Below, one piece after another: positions 37,756-46,243 of a stretch of DNA of 50,990 bases. Position numbers and translations under genes: made by a program. Source of the stretch: Opitutales bacterium (GTDB lineage Bacteria > Verrucomicrobiota > Verrucomicrobiia > Opitutales > Coraliomargaritaceae); the NCBI GenBank assembly GCA_018607135.1, contig JABBCA010000083.1:1-50990 (forward strand), given 5' to 3'. The notes beneath the pieces are model-generated. The model did not search any database. It had not been told where the DNA came from and was given only the letters and a program-made list of their open reading frames with translations. Position 1 is the stretch's first letter; the number at the start of each line of letters is the position of its first letter.

Positions 37756-38283
37756 TTAAACTTTGAGCGTTGCTTCACCCTTTTTCCAGTTACATGGGCA
37801 AAGCTCATCTGACTGAATGGCATCGAGAACCCGAATGATTTCACCCACATTACGACCGACGCTGAGATTGTTGGCAGATGCATATTGAACGACACCGTGT
37901 GGATCCACGATAAATGTCGCCCGTAGGCAAACGTTCTCTTCTGGGTCTAAGATACCGAGCTCACGAGCAAGCTTTGGTGCCGCAATCAGAGGAAGCTTTA
38001 GCTCACGAAGGTCTTCGTGGTCATTGCGCCAAGCTAGGTGGCAGAACTCATTGTCTGCGCTACCGCCAATTACTACAGTATCGCGATCTTCGAACTCTTC
38101 GACATTCTTGCTGAACTCAACAATTTCAGTAGGGCATACAAATGTGAAATCCTTCGGGTAGAAGAAAAACACCTGCCACTTGCCACCGAAGCTATCATTG
38201 GTGAACTCTGTGAGGTCATCGTTAGTCAAACCATTGCAGGCTTTTACTTTAAATTGAGGGAAGTTATCTCCAACTGTGATCAT
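37756..38283 (-). CDS. ahpC: Alkyl hydroperoxide reductase C, typical 2-Cys peroxiredoxin
   Basis: Reduces hydrogen peroxide and organic hydroperoxides in the cytoplasm. 175 residues from the ATG at 38283; the frame extends to 38322 but those residues are atypical. The peroxidatic Cys50 lies in FTFVCPTEI, and the resolving Cys is in DELCPCNWKKGEATL at the C-terminus. It is first in the ahpC-ahpD operon. The upstream 294 nt hold palindromes but no clear OxyR or other operator that I could identify. The C-terminal segment is shorter than in E. coli AhpC, closer to the mycobacterial type. Confidence 0.95.
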   Translation of the reverse strand: MITVGDNFPQFKVKACNGLTNDDLTEFTNDSFGGKWQVFFFYPKDFTFVCPTEIVEFSKNVEEFEDRDTVVIGGSADNEFCHLAWRNDHEDLRELKLPLIAAPKLARELGILDPEENVCLRATFIVDPHGVVQYASANNLSVGRNVGEIIRVLDAIQSDELCPCNWKKGEATLKV

Positions 38284-38462
38284 TATCTGTGCGTATTTTC
38301 TGGTTAATTTACGAAAAAGCACGCGAGGTTGCGCCTAGAGGTAACAGAGTCAAGCCAGCCGAAAGATTTTTCAGCAACTACTACACTGGTTAATGATCTG
38401 GTAAACAGAATAGCCGAAGTGGGGAGGGTATATCTCCTAATAAAGATCATTTCTTTTGGAAG

Positions 38463-38482
38463 GGCGACTCTCACCAGTCGCC
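38463..38482. repeat. Short intergenic palindromes between ahpC and the TetR gene
   Basis: GGCGACT-CTCACC-AGTCGCC is a perfect 7-bp stem. About 40 nt further on, TTGGGGAG…CCTCCCAA (about 38524-38545) forms an imperfect one around AGATCT. The 294-nt gap 38284-38577 holds no gene. These resemble dispersed REP-like elements or the tail of the TetR transcript, rather than a terminator with a T-run. Confidence 0.35.
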
Positions 38483-38577
38483 GCCGATAGCTCCAAAATA
38501 AATAACTCTACCCGAACGGCAGTTGGGGAGATCTGCCCTCCCAATTTAGCTACAGTTCAAACATCCTCATCAAAAAA

Positions 38578-39147
38578 CTACCCACGGTTCACACCGCAAA
38601 GCTTTTCAGCCATCGCCAGGGCATCATCCATCGGCCACGTAGCCTTAAGGTTTTGCGCTTCAGTCATCGCACCCGAAAACAGTAAAAAAACCGCAGTTCC
38701 AATCCGCTGCGCGTCTTCCTGTGAGACCAAAGTGCCCACCAAATCGATAAAAAACTGTCGCTGTGCGCGTTTATATTGGTCAATAATATGAAACAACTCC
38801 TCATCTTCTTCAGCTATCACGCAGGCGGCGGTGTTAGCGAACTGACAAGAGCGAAAGCCACTGTTTTCTAACCAACCACGTATCGAGAAAAAATACTTTC
38901 TTAAGCGGCGGTCGCGGTCTCCTGGATTTTCCAAAAAACCCTCGTTTACATGCTTCATCTGCTTGGATAAGCGTTCCAACCACGCCTGCCCCAATTTTGA
39001 CTTAGAACTGTAGTTTTGATGAAAGGTCGACTTCGCTACACCGCTAGCGTCGATCACATCTTCGATGCTTACCGCAGCGTATCCGCGCTTGTGAAAGAGC
39101 TCTCCAGCTTTGAGCAATATAACCTGACGAGGTGGGATATTTGACAT
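38578..39147 (-). CDS. TetR/AcrR-family transcriptional regulator
   Basis: 189 residues. The N-terminal helix-turn-helix reads ILLKAGELFHKRGYAAVSIEDVIDASGVAKSTFHQNYSSKSKL, typical of TetR (core residues about 10-52). The C-terminal helical domain probably binds a ligand and contains two Cys (RSCQFANTAACVIAEEDEE). The target is unknown. It could control itself, the ahpCD operon downstream on the same strand, or the divergent miaB region. Start ATG at 39147. Confidence 0.92.
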   Translation of the reverse strand: MSNIPPRQVILLKAGELFHKRGYAAVSIEDVIDASGVAKSTFHQNYSSKSKLGQAWLERLSKQMKHVNEGFLENPGDRDRRLRKYFFSIRGWLENSGFRSCQFANTAACVIAEEDEELFHIIDQYKRAQRQFFIDLVGTLVSQEDAQRIGTAVFLLFSGAMTEAQNLKATWPMDDALAMAEKLCGVNRG

Positions 39148-39474
39148 TCACTATTAAGAACAGAAAACGGTTAGTTAGGGCAAGCGCTTCTGTGGAGTTC
39201 AACGTATTTTCAAAATTTTTAACATCTCTTAGACTCAACATTCGGGAGTCAGCCTCTGATCCTAAAGTAGTTATAGAATCGCAGCACCTCGTCTTTGTGG
39301 CGCCGCTTCCAATTCCGAAAGTCGTTTGCACGCAATTCTGAACTCCAAATAGCTTCGCTGTCGATGGCAGGCCTCCATCTGTCTCTTGACTACTCTTTTT
39401 TTAATATAGGATCTTCGACCAATACGAATTCTGAGTTTACAAAGCCCTCAAGCTCAACATTGTCCGACTTCCTC
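39148..39474. other. Gap of 327 nt between tetR-type gene and miaB
   Basis: The gap between the divergent TetR gene and miaB holds no gene I can support. The miaB frame extends back to 39295, but those 60 codons have no family match. It should contain both promoters; no operator palindrome or clear -35/-10 was found. Confidence 0.5.
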
Positions 39475-40860
39475 ATGAATCGGGTGTATATCAAGACCTA
39501 CGGGTGCCAAATGAACGAACGAGACTCCGAAGCGGTTGCAGCCATGCTTCGCGGGAAGGGCTATGCTGTGATCGATAACGAACAAGAGGCCGACGTTGTT
39601 CTCCTCAACACGTGCAGTGTGCGCGATCAAGCTGAACAAAAGGCGATCGGCAAAGCCGGACACCTCATGAAGCGTAAGCGTAAAGACCCTAACTTTATTG
39701 TCGGGGTCATGGGCTGTATGGCTCAAAATCGGGGCCAAGCACTACTCGATAGTCTTCCAGATCTTGATCTCGTCGTAGGCACACAAAAATTTCACCGCGT
39801 GCCCGACCATCTGAGCAACATGATCGCCACCCTGCAAGGGCAGGGACCACGCCCAGAATCCATTGTCGACCTTGCCGAAGAACTAGATTCTCAAAACACA
39901 ATTAAGTCGCATGTCGACGACAAGCCACAGGTCACTGCATTCGTCAGCATCATGCAGGGCTGCAACATGAAGTGCTCCTACTGCATCGTGCCGAAGACCC
40001 GCGGCGCCGAGCGTGCGCGACCGATGGAAGACATTGTCAAAGAGGTCGAAGAACTCGCCGCCAAAGGAACGCGCGAAGTCACTTTACTCGGCCAGATCGT
40101 TAACCAATACGGCATCCGCGAATTTCCGCATATCGATAAAAAGAGCCCGTTCGTCCAGCTACTTGAAAAAGTCCACAAAGTCGAAGGCATTGAGCGTATT
40201 CGCTTCACCAGCCCACACCCAGTCGGCTTCAAACAAGACCTAATTGATTGCTACGCGCGCCTACCAAAACTCTGCGAATACCTGCACTTCCCAATGCAAA
40301 GTGGCAGTGACCGCATTTTGAAAGCAATGCGCCGTCCTTACAGCATCGAGCGCTTCCGCGGGATTATTGATCAAATCCGCAAGGTGCGCTCAGACATGTA
40401 TATCTCCACCGACATCATTGTCGGATTCCCAGGCGAAACGGAAGAAGACTTTGAGCTCACACGAAAGCACTTTGAAGAGATCGGGTTCGATATGGCCTAC
40501 CTGTTTAAATACAGTGTGCGTCCAGATACCACGGCCGAGCCGCTTGGCGATCCGATCACCAAGGAACTAAAAGAAGAGCGCAATCAGGTGCTGCTCGAAA
40601 TTTTGGCCAGAAGCTCTCTGAGACGAAATCAAGCATTAATTGGAAAAATCGAAGACGTGCTCTTCGAGGGTCCTGCAAAAAAAGGGGAAGGCATGTTTGT
40701 CGGTCGCACACGGGGCAATCGTGTAGTGATTGTCAAAGCTAGCTCACGCCTTGTCGGGCAACTCGTGCCTGTGCGCTTCAGCCGTGTCACTGCAAACACA
40801 CTATACGGTGAGCTCGTGCTAGAGGGGGTGGAAAACGACTCAGTTACGGCTGAATCGTAG
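39475..40860 (+). CDS. miaB: tRNA-2-methylthio-N6-dimethylallyladenosine synthase
   Basis: Radical-SAM methylthiotransferase acting on i6A37 next to the anticodon. 461 residues from the ATG at 39475 (MNRVYIKTYGCQMNERDSE); the longer open frame from 39295 is rejected. The UPF0004 domain cluster ligands are Cys11, Cys47 and Cys81. The radical-SAM triad is Cys163, Cys167, Cys170 (GCNMKCSYC). FPGETEEDF follows, and a TRAM domain lies at the C-terminus (about 395-455). Its stop codon touches a long inverted repeat that may end the transcript. Confidence 0.96.
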   Translation: MNRVYIKTYGCQMNERDSEAVAAMLRGKGYAVIDNEQEADVVLLNTCSVRDQAEQKAIGKAGHLMKRKRKDPNFIVGVMGCMAQNRGQALLDSLPDLDLVVGTQKFHRVPDHLSNMIATLQGQGPRPESIVDLAEELDSQNTIKSHVDDKPQVTAFVSIMQGCNMKCSYCIVPKTRGAERARPMEDIVKEVEELAAKGTREVTLLGQIVNQYGIREFPHIDKKSPFVQLLEKVHKVEGIERIRFTSPHPVGFKQDLIDCYARLPKLCEYLHFPMQSGSDRILKAMRRPYSIERFRGIIDQIRKVRSDMYISTDIIVGFPGETEEDFELTRKHFEEIGFDMAYLFKYSVRPDTTAEPLGDPITKELKEERNQVLLEILARSSLRRNQALIGKIEDVLFEGPAKKGEGMFVGRTRGNRVVIVKASSRLVGQLVPVRFSRVTANTLYGELVLEGVENDSVTAES

Positions 40861-40924
40861 CGTGCGAACTTGCTCGCGCCTTATACGGTTTCGAATCACT
40901 GCTGGCGCGAGCAAGCTCGCACAC
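40860..40924. repeat. Long imperfect inverted repeat directly after miaB
   Basis: Arm 1 (40860-40880, GCGTGCGAACTTGCTCGCGCC) and arm 2 (40904-40924) pair at 19 of 21 positions around a 23-base loop. Arm 1 begins on the last base of the miaB stop. No T-run follows. It looks like a REP/BIME-type element or an mRNA 3'-end stabiliser between two convergent genes. Confidence 0.55.
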
Positions 40925-40938
40925 TACAGGTTCCGACT

Positions 40939-41304
40939 CTAAATCGAGCAACCGCCCGTGCCGCTGCTTTCTTTCAGTTCATAGCGGCCATTCTTAAAAT
41001 CAGCGAAGTAGCAGCTGATGCGTGGGTGCTCAACAGGTGCCTTGGTTGGATCCTCTTGTAGATTCGACTGGGCCACATAGGTGCTTAAGCCCCCACTTTC
41101 GTGCACCAAGACATGATACCAAGGCTGTTCCTTGGCTGGCTGTGTTTTGTTCGAATAATACCACTTATCGCCAGCAACACAATGCGTGTCATAAGCCACG
41201 ATGACCCCGCGATAACCATAGAGTTTATGCTGCACAACCGTCCCAATCTCATAATAGAGACTGGGCTTCGCACCACCTTCACTGTCTGTAATTCCGAATA
41301 ACAC
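40939..41304 (-). CDS. HspQ/YccV-like (hemimethylated-DNA-binding fold) protein
   Basis: 121 residues from a GTG at 41304. The YccV/HspQ domain is clear: GTVVQHKLYGYRGVIVAYDTHC, QPWYHVLVH, LSTYVAQSNL and HPRISCYFADFKNGRY. In E. coli HspQ modulates Lon and binds hemimethylated oriC DNA. Here no Dam system is visible, so the protease-adaptor role is the better guess. It follows ispH on the same strand by 31 nt and may be in a different transcript order (ispH ends at 41336 and this gene lies downstream). Confidence 0.85.
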   Translation of the reverse strand: MLFGITDSEGGAKPSLYYEIGTVVQHKLYGYRGVIVAYDTHCVAGDKWYYSNKTQPAKEQPWYHVLVHESGGLSTYVAQSNLQEDPTKAPVEHPRISCYFADFKNGRYELKESSGTGGCSI

Positions 41305-41335
41305 TTTTCATAAGATAGCAGGATCTGCGCATCGT

Positions 41336-43039
41336 TCAACTTTCAGACTCAAATGCTTCCAAAATAGATTCTACCGAACGCAGTGAGTCTGCAGGAAAAA
41401 AGCCGTTTATTTTATGAATTACTTGCTGAATGATTCCATCAGGACACGAGGCTCCGCCCGTCAATAAAATCTGTTTTTTGGCACCATCGTTTTTAAGGAA
41501 TGGGCGCACTTCCTCACAAACGGTCGGTATCTCTTTAAGATTGTAAGGGAAGATATAATGTAAAACGGACTCAATAGACTGTATATTTACCTCCGATTGA
41601 ATGTAGTGTGCATTCTCCCCAAAACGTTCTTGGCAAACGCGATACAATTGAAAGGTGTTTGAGCTATTCTTCCCACCGACCACAAGCGCTGCATCAATCG
41701 GCTGCTCAACCGCTTTTTGCAATGCATCTTGATTCACTTGAGTCGCATAGCACAAAGTATCTCCTTTGCCCTTGGACCACAGATGCGCTGCCACTTGATC
41801 TTCACCATATTTTTCCGCCACCACACTGCGTAAATACTCGATAATTTTTAGGGTTTCATTGCGTAAAAGAGTCGTTTGATTCACTACTGCAATGCGTTCT
41901 AAATCTTTGAGCGGATCAAAACCCTTCGAATAGAGACCACTGAAGTAGGTCTTAAAGAGTTCCTCTTTGTCAGAATCCGCTGCTTGAATGATTTGTCCAA
42001 GTCGCTTCGCATGTTCCATCGTTCTAAGCATCAGTGCAGGACCATAACTCGAACTGTTGGAGAATGTTGCTTTGGTTTCTTCGTGCTCAGATTTACCATG
42101 GATCAATACCGTGAAGCCCTCTTGCGCATAACGGCGAGCAGCCTTCCAGACTTTTTCCACCAACATACAAGTCGCATCATTCTCACGCACCGACAAGCCT
42201 CGTCGTATCAGACGAGTCTTATCCTCATTAGTGGCACCAAATGCGGGTATAATCACGATGTCTTCATCGGTTAGCTGATTCCAAAGTGCCTCTGGATCAT
42301 TTGGATCTGACGCGACAGCACCATCACTTCGAAGCGGTAAACCTTTGTCTGTTTGCAAGTATTGTAGACCGCGTGCCAATAAATCCTCATTCACAAATGG
42401 GTTATGTATTAACTCGCTCAACATAAAGACGCGCTTACCTGGATTCGCAGCGACCGTCTCATAGGCACGTTCAATCGCATTCTGCACTCCCAAACAAAAA
42501 CCAAAATGGCTTGGAATCACATAACTCACAGGTCCAAAATCGATTACAGCAGGCTCTCCCGAAGACTTTTCCTTTGTGCGACGTGCTGCTTTAATTGCGG
42601 CGCACAGTCGGCTCTGATAGAGCGCATCCGATTGCGAATCCACATAAACAGAGCGATTGCGCTCTTTTACGGTGCGGAAACGGTAAATATACTCGTTCTC
42701 GCCCATGTTGAGGTATGGCAAGCGATGCAAACTCGGAGCAATTGCTTTCAGTAATTCTCGCGACGCATCCGACAGCTTTATTTCACCTGAACCATCCATC
42801 TGCTCCAGTGCGTGGAGACTAAAATGTCCTGAATTTTCAACATTTGACACTAATTGGTGACAATAAATTTCAGTAATAATTCCTGCAACTTCAAAAGTCG
42901 TTAGTAAATAAGAGTCAATAGTCGTATCTAATTCATTATCAATTTTATACAGACCTGAATCAGTCTTGTGAACATGAATTCGATTACGCGAATCGAAAAT
43001 CAGCATACGCTTTTTTCTATCAGTAGAAGCAGCCATCAT
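41336..43039 (-). CDS. ispH: 4-hydroxy-3-methylbut-2-enyl diphosphate reductase with long N-terminal extension
   Basis: Last enzyme of the MEP isoprenoid pathway; makes IPP and DMAPP with a [4Fe-4S] cluster. 567 residues from the ATG at 43039. Cluster ligands are Cys182 (FGFCLGVQ), Cys291 (ATCMLVEKV) and the Cys in LTGGASCPDG. Other marks are ELIHNP, IHGKSEHEETKAT and VVGGKNSSNTF. The core is of the longer plant/cyanobacterial kind (GFDPLKDLERIAVVNQTTLL, DTLCYATQVNQDAL), not the 316-residue E. coli kind. The first 170 residues match no domain I know; they contain LDTTIDSYLLTTFEVAGIIT and RFRTVKERNRSVYVDS. Its ATG overlaps the osmC stop (ATGA), so translation is coupled. Confidence 0.93.
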   Translation of the reverse strand: MMAASTDRKKRMLIFDSRNRIHVHKTDSGLYKIDNELDTTIDSYLLTTFEVAGIITEIYCHQLVSNVENSGHFSLHALEQMDGSGEIKLSDASRELLKAIAPSLHRLPYLNMGENEYIYRFRTVKERNRSVYVDSQSDALYQSRLCAAIKAARRTKEKSSGEPAVIDFGPVSYVIPSHFGFCLGVQNAIERAYETVAANPGKRVFMLSELIHNPFVNEDLLARGLQYLQTDKGLPLRSDGAVASDPNDPEALWNQLTDEDIVIIPAFGATNEDKTRLIRRGLSVRENDATCMLVEKVWKAARRYAQEGFTVLIHGKSEHEETKATFSNSSSYGPALMLRTMEHAKRLGQIIQAADSDKEELFKTYFSGLYSKGFDPLKDLERIAVVNQTTLLRNETLKIIEYLRSVVAEKYGEDQVAAHLWSKGKGDTLCYATQVNQDALQKAVEQPIDAALVVGGKNSSNTFQLYRVCQERFGENAHYIQSEVNIQSIESVLHYIFPYNLKEIPTVCEEVRPFLKNDGAKKQILLTGGASCPDGIIQQVIHKINGFFPADSLRSVESILEAFESES

Positions 43040-43446
43040 GACTTCCAATGAAAAGAGATTGGCTTTTCGATCTCGGGATGAAGGCTATGATGAACGGGAC
43101 AATTAGTAGCAGCAGTTTCCACTTTTTTCATCTGCGATTCTGAGAGTTGCACTGGTAACCACACTTCGGTTTCGAGTCGTGCAATACGGCGTGGAAGATC
43201 CGCGGACATTTCTTTGCAAACTTCAATCTGCATGCCTTTCAAATCGATCCCCAGTGCCTCCATCTGCATGCCGACAATAGTCGCAATGCAAGTGCCTAAG
43301 GCTGATGCACACAAATCGGTCGGCGAAAACCTTTCTCCTCGCCCATTATTATCCACTGGTGCGTCTGTCTCTAGGGTGCTTCCGGATGGTCCATGAGTTA
43401 ATGTAGTGCGAAGCTGACCTTCATATTCGATTGTGATACTTACCAT
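43036..43446 (-). CDS. OsmC-family peroxiredoxin-like protein
   Basis: 136 residues from the ATG at 43446 (MVSITIEYEG); a GTG at 43464 would add six. The OsmC/Ohr fold shows the two active-site cysteines: Cys53 in SPTDLCASALGTCIATIVGMQ (with another Cys46 nearby) and Cys116 in TNCPVHHSLHP. Such proteins reduce organic hydroperoxides with lipoyl or thiol reductants. It fits the YhfA/OsmC branch better than Ohr. It overlaps ispH by 4 nt, linking it to an oxygen-sensitive iron-sulfur enzyme. Confidence 0.88.
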   Translation of the reverse strand: MVSITIEYEGQLRTTLTHGPSGSTLETDAPVDNNGRGERFSPTDLCASALGTCIATIVGMQMEALGIDLKGMQIEVCKEMSADLPRRIARLETEVWLPVQLSESQMKKVETAATNCPVHHSLHPEIEKPISFHWKS

Positions 43447-43596
43447 GGGTTGAACTTTGAGCACTTTCGAATCACGGTCAATCCTAGCAATCAGACCTTA
43501 AGCACTCAATAAGCGTCCATATTCTGCGATTGCACAGGTGCCTAACTACTCTAATGTCCCGTCTGCAATCATTTCGAAACCAAATAGCTACAAATA

Positions 43597-43959
43597 ATGT
43601 TTCAGGTAAATTTCAGTGAACAAAGTATGCACGAGCTCAACAAGCTCGATACACCCTCACAGATGCTTTTAGTGGAAGTCGTTAGCACGCTCAAACAAGA
43701 ACAGCTCGATAATCCAAACGATGAGCTCGGTCGTTTTCAACGTAAGGGCAAAACCTTCTACCGTGTGCGAGCAGGCGAGTTTCGCATCTACTTTGAACAG
43801 GATGGTGAATCACTCTACTCACACTACATCTTACATAAAAACACGCTTTCTGATTTCCTCTTCCGCTTTAAAATGCCTGTGACCGAGGAATTTCTGATCG
43901 AGCAAAACGACTCTTTTTGGAAATATATCGATTCGATTCGGCATAAAGACGGAGCATAA
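43597..43959 (+). CDS. Solitary RelE/ParE-fold protein
   Basis: 120 residues. The middle carries the RelE/ParE pattern: an N-terminal FQVNFSEQSMHELNKLD helix pair, then GRFQRKGKTFYRVRAGEFRIYFEQDGE, the strand set with basic residues used by RelE toxins. About 40 extra residues (DFLFRFKMPVTEEF…YIDSIRHKDGA) follow the core. No antitoxin gene is adjacent: upstream is 132 nt without a gene, and downstream, after 17 nt, is pssA. It may be a domesticated RNase-like protein or a translational regulator rather than a plasmid-type toxin. Confidence 0.75.
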   Translation: MFQVNFSEQSMHELNKLDTPSQMLLVEVVSTLKQEQLDNPNDELGRFQRKGKTFYRVRAGEFRIYFEQDGESLYSHYILHKNTLSDFLFRFKMPVTEEFLIEQNDSFWKYIDSIRHKDGA

Positions 43960-43976
43960 GTTCATCGTATTTAATT

Positions 43977-44834
43977 ATGTCTGAAGAAGAAAATAAGCCA
44001 AAACACCAATACGCGGATTCTGGCGAAGCAAGTCACATCTACTTGCTACCTAACAGTTTAACGGCGGGAAATCTATTTTTTGGCTTTCTTGCCATCTTGC
44101 GTTGTATTCAAGCAAACTACGCAACCGATCCAGCACTAGAGTCCGAGTATTTTACTCAAGCAGTCTGGTTTATTCTATTTGGCGTGATCTGCGATGCACT
44201 GGATGGCCGTGTCGCTCGACTCGGAGGCCGTGAATCACTCTTTGGTAAAGAATTCGATTCGATCGCAGATGTCATCTCATTCGGCGTCGCTCCGGCGATG
44301 ATGATGATCTTCTTGATCCTATCACCCACTGAAAAATATCCGTTCTTCTTACAAATCGGCTGGTTGATCGGCTTCGTTTATCTACTTTGTGCGGGTGTGC
44401 GACTTGCCCGATTCAATGTGCTCACGCACCCAATGTTGCCACCCGCAGAGCGACTGAAAGGGACTAAAGACTTTTTAGGTCTGCCCGTTCCTGCCGCTGC
44501 TGGGATGATTGCTTCTTTAGTGCTCGTCTATACTAGCTTCGACCTACACGACGCGTGGGTCATCGTGATGCCAGTCTTCATGCTTGCGATTGCAGGTCTG
44601 ATGATCAGCAATATTCCGTATCCGAGCTTTAAAGACATCGATTGGCAGACCAGCACACGCTTTCGGACTTTTATCATTCTAGTCCTCGCACTCGGTGTTG
44701 CATTCATCATCAAAGAACTCGCATTCGCGGTCATCTTCTTTGCTTACATTGCATTTGGACCCATTCGCCACTTTTATCGAATCTATCGAGCACGTAAACG
44801 ACTCCAAAAAGTCGCAGCTAAGGCAAGTGAATAA
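43977..44834 (+). CDS. pssA: CDP-diacylglycerol--serine O-phosphatidyltransferase
   Basis: Inner-membrane enzyme making phosphatidylserine, the precursor of phosphatidylethanolamine, from CDP-diacylglycerol and serine. 285 residues with about eight hydrophobic segments. The CDP-alcohol phosphotransferase signature D-G-x2-A-R-x8-G-x3-D-x3-D is complete in DALDGRVARLGG followed by KEFDSIAD. The N-terminal helix reads LPNSLTAGNLFFGFLAI, typical of the type-II PssA family. It starts 17 nt after the RelE-like gene, so the two probably share a transcript. The C-terminus is basic (RIYRARKRLQKVAAK). Confidence 0.93.
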   Translation: MSEEENKPKHQYADSGEASHIYLLPNSLTAGNLFFGFLAILRCIQANYATDPALESEYFTQAVWFILFGVICDALDGRVARLGGRESLFGKEFDSIADVISFGVAPAMMMIFLILSPTEKYPFFLQIGWLIGFVYLLCAGVRLARFNVLTHPMLPPAERLKGTKDFLGLPVPAAAGMIASLVLVYTSFDLHDAWVIVMPVFMLAIAGLMISNIPYPSFKDIDWQTSTRFRTFIILVLALGVAFIIKELAFAVIFFAYIAFGPIRHFYRIYRARKRLQKVAAKASE

Positions 44835-45078
44835 CTTCTGAATAAGTGTTAAAGCTGTGTGTGATTAAAAAAACTTTTCCACATCATTCACCCTTCTACA
44901 ATTGAACTCACTTTGTTTTTAACACTGAAAAATCACCCTAAATTACTTGCGAGCAGTAAGTTGATGAGTTTTTCTCCCTATTCACCCCACTTACTGTTAA
45001 GTAGAGATTTAAATATATAAAATACCTATAATACATAAGCATTGCCAGTAACTCTGAAATTGCCGACAAATCTACACC
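44835..45078. promoter_or_regulatory. Structured, AT-rich pssA-dnaN gap with a DnaA-box-like site and a -10 element
   Basis: This 244-nt gap holds TTTTCCACA (44875-44883, one base from the DnaA box consensus TTATCCACA). Two perfect inverted repeats are present: AGTGTTAAA/TTTAACACT (44845-44853 and 44918-44926) and CAGTAAGT/ACTTACTG (44954-44961 and 44989-44996). An AT-rich stretch follows (45007-45036), with TATAAT at 45027-45032, 46 nt before the dnaN ATG. The dnaN promoter is plausible; an origin of replication is possible but would need more DnaA boxes than I can find. Confidence 0.45.
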
Positions 45079-46206
45079 ATGAAGTTTAAGATCACCAAAG
45101 ATCATTTTAGCAACGGTCTCCAACAAGTTCTCAACGTTGTTGCGACTCGATCAACAATGCCAATCCTCAGCAACGTGCTGATCGAAGCTGAAGAGGGACA
45201 CATCTCTCTGACCACCACCAATCTCGATCTCGGGATTCGTTGCCGTATCAAAGCCGACGTCTCCGAAACAGGATCCATTACCCTTCCTGTCCGCAAACTT
45301 GCTACGATTGTTCGTGAGCTTCCACAAAGCGAAGTCTTCATCGAGACCAGCGAAAAGAACCAGGCCAAGATCACTTCAGGTGGCTCCTTGTTCAAAATCA
45401 TGGGTATCAGCAGTGAGGAATTCCCTCCGCTTCCAACTTTCGAAAATCGCAAAGTTTTCGAACTTTCCCAAGAGCAAATCGTTGGCATGTTGAAGAGCGT
45501 TTCATACGCACAATCCAACGACGAAAATCGCTACATCTTGAACGGTGTGTATTTCAATTTCGCGGATGAAAAACTTACTCTGGTAGCGACCGATGGTCGC
45601 CGACTTGGATTGACCGCACTTGAAACTGAAATCAGCGACGAAAATGCGGGCAGCTTAATTCTTCCAGCCAAGACAGTCGCAGAACTTGAGCGCCTTATGG
45701 GCAAGGGGGAGAAGGTCAAAATAGCCTTCAACGACCGTCAAGCAGCCTTCGAAATTGATATCGATGAATCTGGTGATACCGGACTAGTGGACCACCTTTA
45801 TCTAGTATCCAAGATTGTTGAAGGAAACTATCCGAACTACCGACAAGTGATTCCAAAAGAAACGGAGCACCGCGTGAAAATTGAGCGCGAACTGATGCTT
45901 GAGTGTGTGCACCGTGCAGCTTTGGTGACTTCCGATAAAAGCAACTCTGTGAAACTCAAGGTAACGAAGAATCTTCTCGAAATTTCAGGCTCTTCTAGTG
46001 AATACGGTGAATCTCATGAGTCGATGGCGATTGCTTACGATGGCCCAGAAGTGCAAGTAGCTTTCAATCCACAGTTCCTTATGGAGCCCTTGAAGGCACT
46101 CACTAAAGACGAAGTCTTCTTCGAATTTAAAGATGAGCTCAGCCCAGGCCTTTTCAAAACGCTCGATAACTTTATCTGTGTTATCATGCCACTGCGCTTG
46201 AACTAA
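45079..46206 (+). CDS. dnaN: DNA polymerase III subunit beta (sliding clamp)
   Basis: Ring-shaped processivity clamp. 375 residues, normal length, with the three clamp domains in order. [21 protein letters not shown] is the typical start, followed by [23 protein letters not shown] marks the second domain; the end is [11 protein letters not shown], the conserved VIMPxR/L C-terminal strand. Start ATG at 45079; no Shine-Dalgarno sequence seen. No dnaA or recF is adjacent; pssA is upstream and an unknown membrane protein downstream, so the classic dnaA-dnaN-recF order is not kept here. Confidence 0.98.
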   Translation: MKFKITKDHFSNGLQQVLNVVATRSTMPILSNVLIEAEEGHISLTTTNLDLGIRCRIKADVSETGSITLPVRKLATIVRELPQSEVFIETSEKNQAKITSGGSLFKIMGISSEEFPPLPTFENRKVFELSQEQIVGMLKSVSYAQSNDENRYILNGVYFNFADEKLTLVATDGRRLGLTALETEISDENAGSLILPAKTVAELERLMGKGEKVKIAFNDRQAAFEIDIDESGDTGLVDHLYLVSKIVEGNYPNYRQVIPKETEHRVKIERELMLECVHRAALVTSDKSNSVKLKVTKNLLEISGSSSEYGESHESMAIAYDGPEVQVAFNPQFLMEPLKALTKDEVFFEFKDELSPGLFKTLDNFICVIMPLRLN

Positions 46207-46243
46207 GCGGGTGCGATTTTAGACCGAATTTAAACATTTCAAC

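Noticed and set aside
39295-39474. N-terminal extension of miaB by 60 codons
   Set aside because: The extra residues show no conserved feature, whereas the ATG at 39475 gives the standard MiaB start just before the first cluster cysteine.
44938-45126. Minus-strand 62-codon frame across the dnaN start
   Set aside because: It overlaps the promoter and start of dnaN and has no coding signal.
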